The notes under the pieces were generated by a model. The model was not told where the DNA came from and made no database searches. It saw only the letters and a program-made list of their open reading frames with translations. From the NCBI GenBank assembly GCA_900596015.1, contig UVIF01000002.1, forward strand, positions 248,001-312,000: a DNA stretch of 64,000 nucleotides, in the 5' to 3' direction. The translations under genes and the position numbers were made by a program. The DNA comes from Pseudomonas viridiflava (GTDB lineage Bacteria; Pseudomonadota; Gammaproteobacteria; Pseudomonadales; Pseudomonadaceae). Positions 1 to 9,125 of the stretch are shown here, piece after piece (position 1 is the first letter of the stretch; every line of letters begins with the position of its first letter).

Positions 1-2987
1 AGCACTGGCAGGACCAGGCCACCGGTATCGCGCCGCTGATCGTCGAGGCCCGTGCGGCCCTGGACCAGGAGTTCCAGAGCGCCAGTGAGCAACTGCGCCA
101 GCAGCAAGCGCGCGTCAAGGAGGTGGAACGGCAGCAGCAGTGGCACCAGCAGGATCGCCGCCTGACGGACGACTGCGACGCCGCGCGCCAGCAGGTCGAA
201 CACGCATCCCAGGCCTGGGCAGCCGGTGCCCAGCAGCGCCTGCAATTGCAGCTGCTGGAACAATTGGCACCGCAGCGCCATCTGTTCGGCCGCCGACAGG
301 AACTGCAGGCGCAGCTCGACCCCCTGGCCGAACGCATCGCGCAGTTGCGCTCGCGACAGCAGCAACAACAGGTACAACGCCAACAGTTGGACGAGCAACG
401 CGAACAAGCCGGCCACGCCCTGCACCAGGCGCTGACGCGACAGACCCAAGCGCAGCCGTTGCTGCAGCAGGCCTTCGACGAGCAATCGCAACGTGGCCGC
501 TGGCAGGCAGAGATCGAACCGCTGATGCCGGCACTGGCCGAGGCCGAGCGACAGCTTGGTTCAGGGCAGCAAACGCTGCTGGGCATGGAACAGCAGCAGC
601 TGGACAGTGGCAAACGCTTGCAGCAGGTGGCCGAAGCGCTCGAACGAAGCGCCGAGCTGGCGCCGTTGACCGCGACCTGGGGCGCGTACCTGCCGCGCCT
701 GCAACAGGTAGTCACGTTGAGCAGCCGCCTGCGCCAGGGCCTGGCCGAAGTGCCGGCGCTGCAGGCGCAGGCGCAGGCCACCCAGGCGACCCTCGAGCAG
801 CACCAGAGCAGCCTTGCGCGTGTGTTCGAAAACACCTCGTGCAGCGCCGAGCAACTGCCCGAGCGCTTGCAGCAGCTGACCCAGCGTCTGCAGCAGCAAC
901 GCCTGGAGCAGCGCAGTGTGCAAACCCTCGATCAGCTGTGGCAGCGCCGCGCCGAATTGCAGCAGCGGCTTGAGCAAGGGCGTCGGCAACAGGCCGACTT
1001 GCTGGCCAGGCGCGAGCAACTGACCGCTCAGGGGCTTGAGGTCCGCGCGGCCCACGAACAGGCCGAACACGCCCTGACGCTGACCCTGCAACTGCTCGAA
1101 CGCCAACGACTGGCCCGCAGCGAAAGCGTCGAGCAGCTGCGCGAACGCCTGCAACCCGAACAACCCTGCCCGGTCTGCGGCAGCGTCGAGCACCCGTATC
1201 ATGCACCGCAGGCGCTGCTGCAGGCACTCTCGGCACATGACGAAGGCGAGGAGCAGCAGGCCCGCAGCGCACTGCAGACGCTGTCCGAGCGCCTGGCCGA
1301 GCTGCGCGCCGAAGTCGGCGCACTGATCGAGCAGCACAAGCAGCTCAAGCTTCAAGAGCAACAGTTGCTCGAGCAGCAGTCCGACACACAGCTCGCGCAG
1401 CATCCGCTCTACCCTGCCCTCGCCGAGCACGAGCAGCCGGCCCAATGGCTGCGCGACGCACTGGCGACCCACGCGCGCCTCATCGACGAGGATGAACAAC
1501 AGCAAACCAGCCTGCTGGCCTTGCAACAGCAGGCAACCGCCTTGCAGCGCGCAGTCGCGCACGCCCGGGAAGCCAGCCAGCACGCTCGGCAGACGCTGCA
1601 GGCGCACCAGGCCCACGTGGACACCGACCAGCAACGGCTCGACGAAGAGTTGCAGGCGTTGGCCAACCAGTTGCCCGCCGCACGCCTGCGAGCTCTGCGC
1701 GAGCAACCGGCGCAGACGTTCATGGCGCTGGAGCAGAGCATCGGCGAGCGTCTGGCGCAGATCGAGCAGCGGGACGAGGAACAGGCCGAGTTCGACACCC
1801 GCGCGCGCCGCATCGAACAGGCCCGCAGCGAGCACGCCCGTGATCGAGCCAGCTGCGAGCAGCAACGCCAGCGCGTCGAGGCGCTGTCCGTGCAACTGCA
1901 GGCGTGCGAGGCGCGACTGCGCGAGTGGTTGGGCGACTACTCACAAGCCTCCGCCTGGCAGGCGGCCCTGCACGACCAGGTCGAAGCGGCGCGCCTGCAG
2001 GAACGGCAGGTCGACGGCCAGCAGCAGGATCTGCGAACCCAGACAGTGCAAACCGGCAGCGCGCTGGACGCCGACTGCCAACAGCAAAGCCAGCTGCAAC
2101 AAGCACTGGCCGATGTGCAGCACGCCCTGCACCTCTGGCGCGAGCAGCATCCGCAGCTTGACGACGAGGGTTTGCGCGTCTTGCTTGGCATCGATGCGCA
2201 GCAAGCCGATGACTTGCGCAACCGCGTGCAAACCAGTGAAAAGAACCTGGAGCAGGCGCGGATCCGCTTGCACGAACGCGAACAACGCCAGCACACCCAT
2301 CGAACACAGGCCGACGCGATCGCCAGTGTCCAAGCACTGGACACGCAACACGCCGCCCTGCTGCTCGACGTCGAACGGCAGGAACACCACTGCGCCGAAC
2401 TGCGCGCCCGGCAGACCGAAGACCAGCGCCGGCACGGTGCCAACCAGGCCCTGCAGACGCAGATTGCCGAGGCCGATGCGCACTACCAGCGTTGCGCGCG
2501 ACTGGCGGCGCTGATCGGCTCGGCCGAGGGTGATCGCTTCCGCAAAATTGCCCAGGCCTACAACCTCGACCTGCTGGTGCACCACGCCAACGTACAACTG
2601 CGCCAATTGGTGCGGCGCTACCGGCTCAAGCGCGGCGGCAGCATGCTCGGATTGCTGGTCCTCGACACGGAGATGGGCGACGAGCTGCGCTCGGTGCATT
2701 CGTTGTCGGGCGGGGAAACGTTCCTGGTCTCGCTGGCATTGGCCCTGGGCCTGGCCTCGATGGCCTCGAGCACGCTGCGCATCGAGTCGCTGTTCATCGA
2801 CGAAGGCTTCGGCAGCCTGGATCCCGAGTCGCTGCAACTGGCCATGGATGCTCTCGACGGCCTGCAGGCTCAGGGTCGCAAGGTGGCGGTGATTTCCCAC
2901 GTGCAGGAGATGCACGAACGCATTCCGGTGCAGATTCAAGTGCGCCGCCTGGGCAACGGCTTGAGCAGCGTGCAGGTCACCGGCTAG
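1..2987 (+). CDS. sbcC: SbcC, ATPase subunit of the SbcCD nuclease (5'-truncated by window edge)
   Basis: SbcC is the SMC/Rad50-like ATPase that works with SbcD to cleave hairpins and protein-blocked DNA ends. The frame is open from the first bases of the window, so the N-terminal Walker A part lies upstream; about 994 residues are present. Long Gln/Glu/Arg/Leu-rich coiled coils flank a zinc-hook CPVCGS (CPVC at 1167-1178), the Rad50-type dimerisation hook. Near the C terminus are the ABC signature LSGGETFLVSLALALGLAS and a Walker B-like LFIDEGFGSLD, followed by ISHV, which supplies the switch histidine. The coiled coil is very rich in glutamine, which gives long open shadow frames on the other strand. 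sbcD is expected upstream, outside the window. Assignment is secure. Confidence 0.95.
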   Translation, partial: HWQDQATGIAPLIVEARAALDQEFQSASEQLRQQQARVKEVERQQQWHQQDRRLTDDCDAARQQVEHASQAWAAGAQQRLQLQLLEQLAPQRHLFGRRQELQAQLDPLAERIAQLRSRQQQQQVQRQQLDEQREQAGHALHQALTRQTQAQPLLQQAFDEQSQRGRWQAEIEPLMPALAEAERQLGSGQQTLLGMEQQQLDSGKRLQQVAEALERSAELAPLTATWGAYLPRLQQVVTLSSRLRQGLAEVPALQAQAQATQATLEQHQSSLARVFENTSCSAEQLPERLQQLTQRLQQQRLEQRSVQTLDQLWQRRAELQQRLEQGRRQQADLLARREQLTAQGLEVRAAHEQAEHALTLTLQLLERQRLARSESVEQLRERLQPEQPCPVCGSVEHPYHAPQALLQALSAHDEGEEQQARSALQTLSERLAELRAEVGALIEQHKQLKLQEQQLLEQQSDTQLAQHPLYPALAEHEQPAQWLRDALATHARLIDEDEQQQTSLLALQQQATALQRAVAHAREASQHARQTLQAHQAHVDTDQQRLDEELQALANQLPAARLRALREQPAQTFMALEQSIGERLAQIEQRDEEQAEFDTRARRIEQARSEHARDRASCEQQRQRVEALSVQLQACEARLREWLGDYSQASAWQAALHDQVEAARLQERQVDGQQQDLRTQTVQTGSALDADCQQQSQLQQALADVQHALHLWREQHPQLDDEGLRVLLGIDAQQADDLRNRVQTSEKNLEQARIRLHEREQRQHTHRTQADAIASVQALDTQHAALLLDVERQEHHCAELRARQTEDQRRHGANQALQTQIAEADAHYQRCARLAALIGSAEGDRFRKIAQAYNLDLLVHHANVQLRQLVRRYRLKRGGSMLGLLVLDTEMGDELRSVHSLSGGETFLVSLALALGLASMASSTLRIESLFIDEGFGSLDPESLQLAMDALDGLQAQGRKVAVISHVQEMHERIPVQIQVRRLGNGLSSVQVTG

Positions 2988-3005
2988 GGCCTGGGGGAGC
3001 GTGTG

Positions 3006-3035
3006 CCCGGCTGCGCGAATGGTGACGCAGCCGGG
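3006..3035. terminator. hairpin between convergent sbcC and lactonase genes
   Basis: Perfect 10-bp arms CCCGGCTGCG (3006-3015) and CGCAGCCGGG (3026-3035) with a 10-nt loop lie in the 64-bp gap between two converging genes. There is no U-tract, so it may be a weak terminator or an RNA-stabilising 3' hairpin. Confidence 0.5.
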
Positions 3036-3051
3036 AAGGCGCCGCAAAGCA

Positions 3052-4209
3052 TCACTGGGTCAGGAATTTCACATCCGAGGGGGCATCCTGCGCGAAGCGC
3101 TGCACCGTCTCACCGAGCATGCCGGTGCTCACATCGCGCTTGAGCACGGTGATCTGGTTGCTTTTCTGGTTGGCGATCAGCAGGAAGTGGCCGGTAGGAT
3201 CGAGGGTGAATTCGCGCGGATGATCGCCGTCCACCTCGCGACGCTGGATCTCCTCGAGCTGGCCACTGCCGGCCGCGACGCTGAACACCAGCATCTGGTT
3301 CGCCGTGCCGCGGTTGCTCACGTAGAGGAAGCGGCCGTCGGCCGACAGGTGCAACGCGCCGCTCGCGCTTTGCTTGCCGACCGTGCCCAGTTCGAGCAGT
3401 TGCTGGCGTACCAGATTGCCGTCCTGCACGTTGAACATGGCCAGTTGACCGCTCATTTCCAGGGTCAGGTAGGCATGCTTGCCATCGCGACTGAACAGCA
3501 GGTGACGCGGGCCACTGCCGTCCGGCAACTGGACCGAGGCAGGTTGCGCCGGCACCAGTGGACGCTCGGCGGACTCGGGCTGGTAGCGGTACACGTACAC
3601 GCGGTCGGCGCCCAGGTCGCTGGCATAGACGTAGCTGCCGGAGGGCAGCGATACCACCGAATGCACATGCGGCCCGGCTTGACGCTCGGGATTCACCTGG
3701 CTGGCAACGTGCTTGAGTTGCTGCACCACATCGCTGAGCGTGCCGTTCTCGGCCACCTTGAACACGCTCAGGCTGCCGCCTGGGTTGGCGTTCACGGCAT
3801 AGTTGGAAACGAACAGGTAGCGCCCGTCCTGGCTCAGGCTGGAATGGGTCGGCTCATCGCCACGGGTCGCGACTTGGCTGACCTGGTTGAGTTCGTGGGT
3901 CTTGCCGTCCACTGTGAAACTGGTGACCTTGCCGACCACCTCTTTCTGCCCAGGGCCGTTTTCATTGACCACGAACAGGCGTCGCTGGTCCTGGGACAAG
4001 GTCAGCCAGGATGGGTTGGAACTCTTGAATGTCTGCCGGGGCTGCGCCTCGATCTGGCCGGTGGAGCTGTCGAAGGCATAGCGATAGATGCCTTCGCTGG
4101 CACCCTGGGTATAGGTACCTACCAGCAGGTCATATTTTTCGGCAGCGCCGGCGTGCAGTGAGGTCAGGGCCAAACCGTTGACAAGCATAGATAGCAGAAC
4201 TCGCTTCAT
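3052..4209 (-). CDS. ppgL: periplasmic lactonase, seven-bladed beta-propeller (PpgL/6-phosphogluconolactonase family)
   Basis: This 385-residue protein starts with an export signal (MKRVLLSMLVNGLALTSLHA, then GAAEKYD) and continues with VGTYTQGASEGIYRY, the hallmark opening of the lactonase beta-propeller family (Pfam Lactonase). Blade repeats such as PSWLTLSQDQRRLFVVNE, DGRYLFVSNYAV and DGRFLYVSNRGT run through the chain. Cytosolic members act on 6-phosphogluconolactone. An exported one in Pseudomonas (PpgL) is thought to hydrolyse gluconolactone made in the periplasm by glucose dehydrogenase, which would link it to gcd at 11.7-14.1 kb. The gene symbol rests on family resemblance and the signal peptide; the exact substrate is inferred. 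Confidence 0.8.
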   Translation of the reverse strand: MKRVLLSMLVNGLALTSLHAGAAEKYDLLVGTYTQGASEGIYRYAFDSSTGQIEAQPRQTFKSSNPSWLTLSQDQRRLFVVNENGPGQKEVVGKVTSFTVDGKTHELNQVSQVATRGDEPTHSSLSQDGRYLFVSNYAVNANPGGSLSVFKVAENGTLSDVVQQLKHVASQVNPERQAGPHVHSVVSLPSGSYVYASDLGADRVYVYRYQPESAERPLVPAQPASVQLPDGSGPRHLLFSRDGKHAYLTLEMSGQLAMFNVQDGNLVRQQLLELGTVGKQSASGALHLSADGRFLYVSNRGTANQMLVFSVAAGSGQLEEIQRREVDGDHPREFTLDPTGHFLLIANQKSNQITVLKRDVSTGMLGETVQRFAQDAPSDVKFLTQ

Positions 4210-4312
4210 GAAGGTCTCTCCGAGCCTGTTGTGAGTGGCCGATTTTTCGTGGCACCGAATGTTGTAGCGGCAGCAGGAGCGAACGTGGATCGGTCTCTAC
4301 AGACCGCAGCGC

Positions 4313-4588
4313 TCAAGCCTGGGTTTCATCTTCTTCGTCGCGGGCCGAGAACGCGCTGAGGCATGTCAGTTGGTGAGACACGCCGGCCTGGCTGATGACG
4401 TAGCTGTGCGGTTCGGCGCCTGGCTGGGCCGCTTGCTGCTCTTGCAGGGTGAACTGCCAGCGCTTGAGCTCGCGGCCGTCCATGCACTGGATGTGCAGGG
4501 TTTGTTCCTCGTCGAAGGAAAAGTCGAAGGCGTGCAGGGTGTCGATCAGCAGCATGTCGCAGGTTTGCAGCGCGATAGGCAGGCTCAT
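4313..4588 (-). CDS. conserved small Pseudomonas protein of unknown function
   Basis: The chosen start gives 91 residues beginning MSLPIALQTCDMLLIDTLHAF. It is preceded by GGAG eight bases upstream, while an in-frame ATG ten codons earlier lacks a Shine-Dalgarno. The protein is acidic and soluble, without signal peptide or membrane segment, and ends in an acidic tail (ARDEEDETQA). Its opening (LQTCDMLLID, then a CMDGRELKRWQF strand) resembles from memory a Pseudomonas-restricted DUF5629-like family, which I could not check. It lies alone between the lactonase and the sugar-acid module. No function is proposed. Confidence 0.7.
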   Translation of the reverse strand: MSLPIALQTCDMLLIDTLHAFDFSFDEEQTLHIQCMDGRELKRWQFTLQEQQAAQPGAEPHSYVISQAGVSHQLTCLSAFSARDEEDETQA

Positions 4589-4660
4589 GGTCGGATCTCC
4601 GGGGTGATGTCCGACCATGATAACCGCGATGTGCGCCTCTGACCTGCTCGCCAGCGCGCG

Positions 4661-5650
4661 CTACAGGATGCCCACGCTGCCCGGCTGGAAGGCGGCCTCG
4701 GCCTGACCGACGCTGTTCACCAGCGGCGCGCCGAACGCGGGCAGGCTGATCTCGAACTGGTCACCCAGCTGGGTGGCGACGCCGTCGGCGAACGACAGGG
4801 TGGCAGTGCCGAAGAAATGCACATGCACATCGCCAGGGTTGAGAAACTGCGCGTACTTGAAATGGTGGTACTCGAGGTTGTCGAAGCTGTGGCACATGTT
4901 CGCTTCGCCACTGAGAAATTCCTTCTCCCAGATCACCTCGCCAGCCCGGCGGATACGGCTGGTGCCGGACAGGTGCTCGGGCAGCTCGCCAACGCGCAGC
5001 TCGGGGCCATAGCTGCAGCTGCGCAGCTTGGAATGGGCGAGGTAAAGGTAGTTCTTGCGCTCCATCACGTGGTCGGAGAACTCATTGCCCAGGGCGAACC
5101 CCACGCGATAGGGCCGTCGATCCGGGCCGATCACGTACAACCCACCCAGTTCGGGCTCTTCGCCGGCATCTTCGGCAAACGGCGGCACCGGGAACGCCTG
5201 GCCAGGCCGCACGACAATGCTGCCATCGCCTTTGTAGAACCACTCCGGCTGCACGCCGGGCTGACCCGCGGCAGGCTTGCCGCCCTCCACGCCCCACTGG
5301 AATACCTTCATGCTGTCGGTAACGGCGGCGTCACCGCTTTGCTGGTGCATCTTGTCGCGGGTGGCGGCGCTGCCCAGGTGCGTCAGGCCGGTGCCGGTCA
5401 CCAGCATGTGGGCTGGGTCGGGGTGATCCAGGGGCGCAAGGATACGGCCCTGCTCGAGCAGTTGCGCATAGTCATGGTGCTCACCCAGGCCACACCCGTC
5501 TACCGCCTGTGCCAGGCCGTAACCCGCAGCAATGGCTGCCATGGCCAACTCGCGAACGCTGTCAGCGCCGCGCACTTCGTGCACGCGGTCGCCATCGACC
5601 AGACCCACCCGACGTTGACCGTCGTTCAATTCAAATTGCACCAGATGCAT
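4661..5650 (-). CDS. AraD1/GguC-family protein, fumarylacetoacetate hydrolase fold
   Basis: The 329-residue protein opens MHLVQFELNDGQRRVGLVDG and carries fumarylacetoacetate-hydrolase-fold features (GFALGNEFSDHVMERKNYLY, FGTATLSFADG). This pattern belongs to the AraD1/GguC group found beside pentose and hexose acid catabolic genes. It is probably an enzyme of a 2-keto-3-deoxy sugar-acid route acting on the product of the dehydratase at 7189-8928. GAGG precedes the ATG by nine bases. The MFS transporter gene lies only 21 bp upstream on the same strand, so the two are likely co-transcribed. Exact reaction uncertain: 2-keto-3-deoxy-L-arabonate processing is the favoured inference. Confidence 0.75.
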   Translation of the reverse strand: MHLVQFELNDGQRRVGLVDGDRVHEVRGADSVRELAMAAIAAGYGLAQAVDGCGLGEHHDYAQLLEQGRILAPLDHPDPAHMLVTGTGLTHLGSAATRDKMHQQSGDAAVTDSMKVFQWGVEGGKPAAGQPGVQPEWFYKGDGSIVVRPGQAFPVPPFAEDAGEEPELGGLYVIGPDRRPYRVGFALGNEFSDHVMERKNYLYLAHSKLRSCSYGPELRVGELPEHLSGTSRIRRAGEVIWEKEFLSGEANMCHSFDNLEYHHFKYAQFLNPGDVHVHFFGTATLSFADGVATQLGDQFEISLPAFGAPLVNSVGQAEAAFQPGSVGIL

Positions 5651-5671
5651 GATCGCTTCCTCTTGCTGGGT

Positions 5672-6982
5672 TCAGGAACGGGCGCTGGCGGCGAACGCAT
5701 CGGCCGGCAGCACGTGGCGGCGCTCCAGGAGCTGGTAGACCACTGCGGTCAGCAGCAGCCCGAACACCATCACGCCGCTGAGAAAATACAGGCCGCTGGC
5801 CAGGTTGCCGGTGTACTCCTTGAGCGCACCGATCACGAACGGCCCGATGTAGCCGCCCAGGTTGCCCACCGAGTTGATCAGGGCGATACCTGCCGCCGCA
5901 CTGGCGCCGGCGAAGAAACGGCCCGGCAGGGTCCAGAACACTGCCGTGCAGGAGAACAGGCTGAACGCTACCAGGCACAACGCCGCCAGCTGCGCCGCCG
6001 GCACACTCAGCCAGGCGCTGAGGAACAGGCCGACCGCGCCCAGCACGTACAGCACGGCCAGGTGACCGTAGCGGTCGTTGAGGCGGTCCGAGCTGCGCGG
6101 GATGAGCAACAGACCGATGATGCCGAATACGTAAGGCACCGATGACACGAAACCGGTGGTCAGGTCACTGCCGCCGAACTGCTTGATCAGGGTCGGCAAC
6201 CACAGGCCCAGGCCATAGATGCTCAAGGTCACCGGCAGGTAGAACAGCGCCAGCAACAACACGCGAAAGTCCTTGAGCGCATGCAACGGGTTGCCATGAC
6301 GGGTCTGCCCATAGGCCTGCAGGTCCTTCTCGAGTTCGCTGGCCAGCCAGTTCTTTTCGTCCTGGTTCATCCATTTGACCTGCTGCGGGCCATCAGGCAG
6401 CCAGCGCAGCACCGGCCAGGTAAGCAGAATGGCCGGGGTACCGATGACGATGAACAGCCACTGCCAGCCGTGCAGGCCGAGTACGCCGTCCATGCCCAGC
6501 AGTGCGCCGGACACAGGCCCGGTGATCATCATGGCGATGGGCTGGGAAAGAATGAACAGGCCGAGGATCTTGCCGCGATGACGCACCGGAAACCATTGCG
6601 TGATGTAGTACAGCACGCCGGGGAAGAAGCCCGCTTCGGCGGCGCCCAGCAGAAAGCGCATGACATAGAAACTGTGCGGCCCTTGCACGAACGCCATGCC
6701 GATGGTGATGGCGCCCCAGGTGATCATGATGCGCGCGAACCAGCGGCGTGCGCCGAAGCGTTCGAGCATCAGGTTGCTGGGAATTTCCAGGAGGAAGTAG
6801 CCAATGAAGAACAACCCGGCACCCAGGCCGTAGGCCGCATCGCCGATGCCCACGTCCGCGCCCATGTGCAGCTTGGCGAAGCCCACGGCGGAACGGTCCA
6901 CGTAGGCAATCAGGTACAGCAGGATCAGGAACGGAATCAATTTGAAGGTGATGCGGCGTATAAGCCCCAGTTCCTGGCTCAT
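5672..6982 (-). CDS. MFS transporter, anion:cation symporter (sugar acid) family
   Basis: About 12 hydrophobic segments over 436 residues and the motif LIAYVDRSAVGFAKLHM place this in the ACS family, which takes up sugar acids such as galactarate, glucarate, tartrate or aldonates. The ATG at 6982 (MSQELGLIRRITFK) has GGAG nine bases upstream. A start 18 codons earlier would add a hydrophilic, low-complexity leader (NNNHKNKN) and is less likely. It is co-directional with the AraD1-like gene downstream and divergent from the dehydratase at 7189, so it probably imports the aldonate substrate of that pathway. Confidence 0.85.
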   Translation of the reverse strand: MSQELGLIRRITFKLIPFLILLYLIAYVDRSAVGFAKLHMGADVGIGDAAYGLGAGLFFIGYFLLEIPSNLMLERFGARRWFARIMITWGAITIGMAFVQGPHSFYVMRFLLGAAEAGFFPGVLYYITQWFPVRHRGKILGLFILSQPIAMMITGPVSGALLGMDGVLGLHGWQWLFIVIGTPAILLTWPVLRWLPDGPQQVKWMNQDEKNWLASELEKDLQAYGQTRHGNPLHALKDFRVLLLALFYLPVTLSIYGLGLWLPTLIKQFGGSDLTTGFVSSVPYVFGIIGLLLIPRSSDRLNDRYGHLAVLYVLGAVGLFLSAWLSVPAAQLAALCLVAFSLFSCTAVFWTLPGRFFAGASAAAGIALINSVGNLGGYIGPFVIGALKEYTGNLASGLYFLSGVMVFGLLLTAVVYQLLERRHVLPADAFAASARS

Positions 6983-7089
6983 GGGATCGATCTCCACGTT
7001 CTTGTTCTTATGGTTGTTGTTGTGGGAAAGCTGCAACGGACGCTCGTCGGCGCTTCGGCAAACCTGCAGCCTTCTTTGAAATCGACTTT

Positions 7090-7102
7090 ATAGTATTACT
7101 AT
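7090..7102. promoter_or_regulatory. palindromic operator candidate between MFS and dehydratase genes
   Basis: ATAGTA-T-TACTAT is a perfect 6-bp-arm palindrome in an AT-rich part of the 206-bp divergent intergenic region. Its position suits control of both arms of the sugar-acid module by one regulator (GntR- or LysR-like). No such regulator gene lies next to it. Confidence 0.45.
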
Positions 7103-7188
7103 TTGCTTAACAAGCTCTTCCAATCCCCCCTTCGATGGCCTATTTTGAGGGCATACACAAAAACAAGTCTTACAATAAGAGAGCCACC

Positions 7189-8928
7189 ATGCCTGATAAC
7201 AAAACGCCCCTGCGATCGGCCCAATGGTTCGGTACGGCTGACAAGAACGGCTTCATGTACCGCAGCTGGATGAAGAACCAAGGCATTGCCGACCATCAGT
7301 TCAACGGCAAGCCGATCATCGGCATCTGCAACACCTGGTCCGAGCTGACGCCCTGCAACGCCCACTTCCGTACCATTGCCGAACACGTCAAGCGTGGCGT
7401 GATCGAGGCCGGTGGTTTTCCGGTGGAATTTCCGGTGTTCTCCAACGGCGAGTCCAACCTGCGGCCCACCGCGATGCTGACCCGCAACCTGGCCAGCATG
7501 GATGTAGAGGAAGCCATCCGCGGCAACCCGATCGACGGCGTGGTGCTGCTTACCGGCTGCGACAAGACCACCCCTGCCCTGCTGATGGGCGCGGCGAGCT
7601 GCGACGTGCCGGCCATCGTGGTCACGGGCGGGCCGATGCTCAACGGCAAGCACAAGGGCAAGGATATCGGTGCCGGCACCATCGTCTGGCAGATGCACGA
7701 GTCGTACAAGGCAGGCCAGATCAGCCTGGACGAGTTTCTGTCCGCCGAAGCCGGCATGTCGCGCTCGGCCGGTACCTGCAACACCATGGGCACGGCCTCC
7801 ACCATGGCCTGCATGGCCGAGGCACTGGGCACCTCGCTGCCGCACAATGCGGCCATCCCGGCAGTGGATTCGCGGCGCTACGTGCTGGCGCACATGTCCG
7901 GCATGCGGGCGGTGGAGATGGTCCGCGAAGACTTGCGCCTGTCGAAGATCCTGACTAAAGAGGCGTTCGAAAACGCCATCCGGGTCAATGCGGCCATTGG
8001 CGGATCGACCAATGCGGTGATCCATCTCAAGGCGATTGCCGGGCGTATCGGCGTCGAGCTGGAACTCGACGACTGGACCCGTATCGGCCGTGGCACACCC
8101 ACCCTGGTGGACCTGCAGCCTTCCGGGCGCTTCCTGATGGAGGAGTTCTACTATGCCGGCGGCCTGCCAGCGGTGTTGCGGCGTCTGGGTGAAAACAGCC
8201 TGATTCCTCATCCCGATGCCTTGACGGTCAATGGCCAGACGCTGTGGCAGAACGTGCAGAATTCGCCGATCTATGGCGAGGACGAAGTGATCCGCGCCAT
8301 CGACAACCCATTGGTGGCCGACGGCGGAATCTGCGTGTTGCGCGGTAACCTGGCGCCGCTGGGGGCAGTGCTCAAGCCTTCGGCCGCCACCCCGGCGCTG
8401 ATGACCCATCGCGGCCGCGCTGTGGTGTTCGAAAACTTCGACATGTACAAGGCGCGCATCAACGATCCGGACCTGGACGTGGACGCCAGCTCCATCCTGG
8501 TCATGAAGAACTGTGGACCCAAGGGTTATCCGGGCATGGCCGAGGTCGGCAATATGGGCCTGCCGGCCAAGCTGCTGGCACAGGGAGTGACCGACATGGT
8601 GCGCATTTCGGATGCGCGCATGAGCGGGACGGCCTACGGCACGGTAGTCCTGCACGTGGCGCCGGAAGCCGCCGCCGGCGGCCCGCTGGCAGTGGTCCGC
8701 GAGGGTGATTTCATCGAGCTGGACTGCGCCAGCGGGCGCTTGCACCTGGACATCTCCGACAGCGAGCTGCAGGCCCGCCTGGCCGACTGGCAGGCACCGG
8801 CGCAATCGTTGCTGGTGGGCGGCTATCGGCAACTGTACATCGACCACGTGATGCAGGCAGACCAGGGCTGTGACTTCGATTTCCTGGTCGGCTGCAGGGG
8901 GTCCGAGGTGCCCAGGCATTCGCACTGA
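7189..8928 (+). CDS. IlvD/Edd-family sugar-acid dehydratase (probably L-arabinonate dehydratase type)
   Basis: This 579-residue Fe-S dehydratase belongs to the IlvD/Edd superfamily. It contains the cluster-cysteine motifs TGCDKTTPA and AGTCNTMGTAS and the C-terminal KNCGPKGYPGMAEVGN. The sequence WFGTADKNGFMYRSWMKNQG near the N terminus resembles pentonate/aldonate dehydratases more than biosynthetic IlvD. It should convert an aldonate into its 2-keto-3-deoxy derivative. The start at 7189 (MPDNKTPLRSAQWF) follows an AGAGAG-like Shine-Dalgarno; an upstream in-frame ATG adds a lysine/asparagine-rich stretch and is not favoured. It is divergent from the transporter and AraD1-like genes, which complete a small sugar-acid module. 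Substrate (L-arabinonate versus other aldonates) is inferred. Confidence 0.85.
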   Translation: MPDNKTPLRSAQWFGTADKNGFMYRSWMKNQGIADHQFNGKPIIGICNTWSELTPCNAHFRTIAEHVKRGVIEAGGFPVEFPVFSNGESNLRPTAMLTRNLASMDVEEAIRGNPIDGVVLLTGCDKTTPALLMGAASCDVPAIVVTGGPMLNGKHKGKDIGAGTIVWQMHESYKAGQISLDEFLSAEAGMSRSAGTCNTMGTASTMACMAEALGTSLPHNAAIPAVDSRRYVLAHMSGMRAVEMVREDLRLSKILTKEAFENAIRVNAAIGGSTNAVIHLKAIAGRIGVELELDDWTRIGRGTPTLVDLQPSGRFLMEEFYYAGGLPAVLRRLGENSLIPHPDALTVNGQTLWQNVQNSPIYGEDEVIRAIDNPLVADGGICVLRGNLAPLGAVLKPSAATPALMTHRGRAVVFENFDMYKARINDPDLDVDASSILVMKNCGPKGYPGMAEVGNMGLPAKLLAQGVTDMVRISDARMSGTAYGTVVLHVAPEAAAGGPLAVVREGDFIELDCASGRLHLDISDSELQARLADWQAPAQSLLVGGYRQLYIDHVMQADQGCDFDFLVGCRGSEVPRHSH

Positions 8929-8948
8929 GTACTGGGTAGTAACGCGAG

Positions 8949-9034
8949 CCTCTTCGCGGGCAGAGCCCGCTCCCACAGGGGGATTTGCAGGGTACATAAG
9001 TCTCTTGTGGGAGCGGGCTCTGCCCGCGAAGAGG
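8949..9034. repeat. inverted pair of REP elements
   Basis: Two copies of a 29-bp unit containing GGGAGCGGGCTCTGCCCGCG lie in opposite orientation at 8949-8977 and 9006-9034. The arms are perfectly complementary and the spacer is 28 bp. This unit is the common intergenic REP of the P. putida group, usually found 3' of genes. The same unit recurs at 56361-56385. Confidence 0.9.
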
Positions 9035-9072
9035 TCGAGCCTGCTCTTCTCGATACCTGTTTTCACCCATAA

Positions 9073-9099
9073 AAAAACCCGACTCCAGGTCGGGTTTTT
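9073..9099. terminator. bidirectional intrinsic terminator between dehydratase and efp
   Basis: Eleven-base arms AAAAACCCGAC (9073-9083) and GTCGGGTTTTT (9089-9099) enclose a 5-nt loop. A-runs and T-runs on both sides make it a Rho-independent terminator in either direction, serving efp from the right and the dehydratase from the left. Confidence 0.9.
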
Positions 9100-9125
9100 G
9101 CATCGCGATCAAGCAGGCTGGAAGC

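Noticed and set aside
561..1895. Long open frame on the minus strand inside sbcC
   Set aside because: It arises from the Gln/Leu-rich codon pattern of the SbcC coiled coil; its translation is Leu/Gln/Arg low-complexity, with no Shine-Dalgarno and no recognisable family.
7099..9066. 655-codon open frame opposite the sugar-acid dehydratase
   Set aside because: High-GC shadow frame; the dehydratase on the plus strand carries all the Fe-S motifs.
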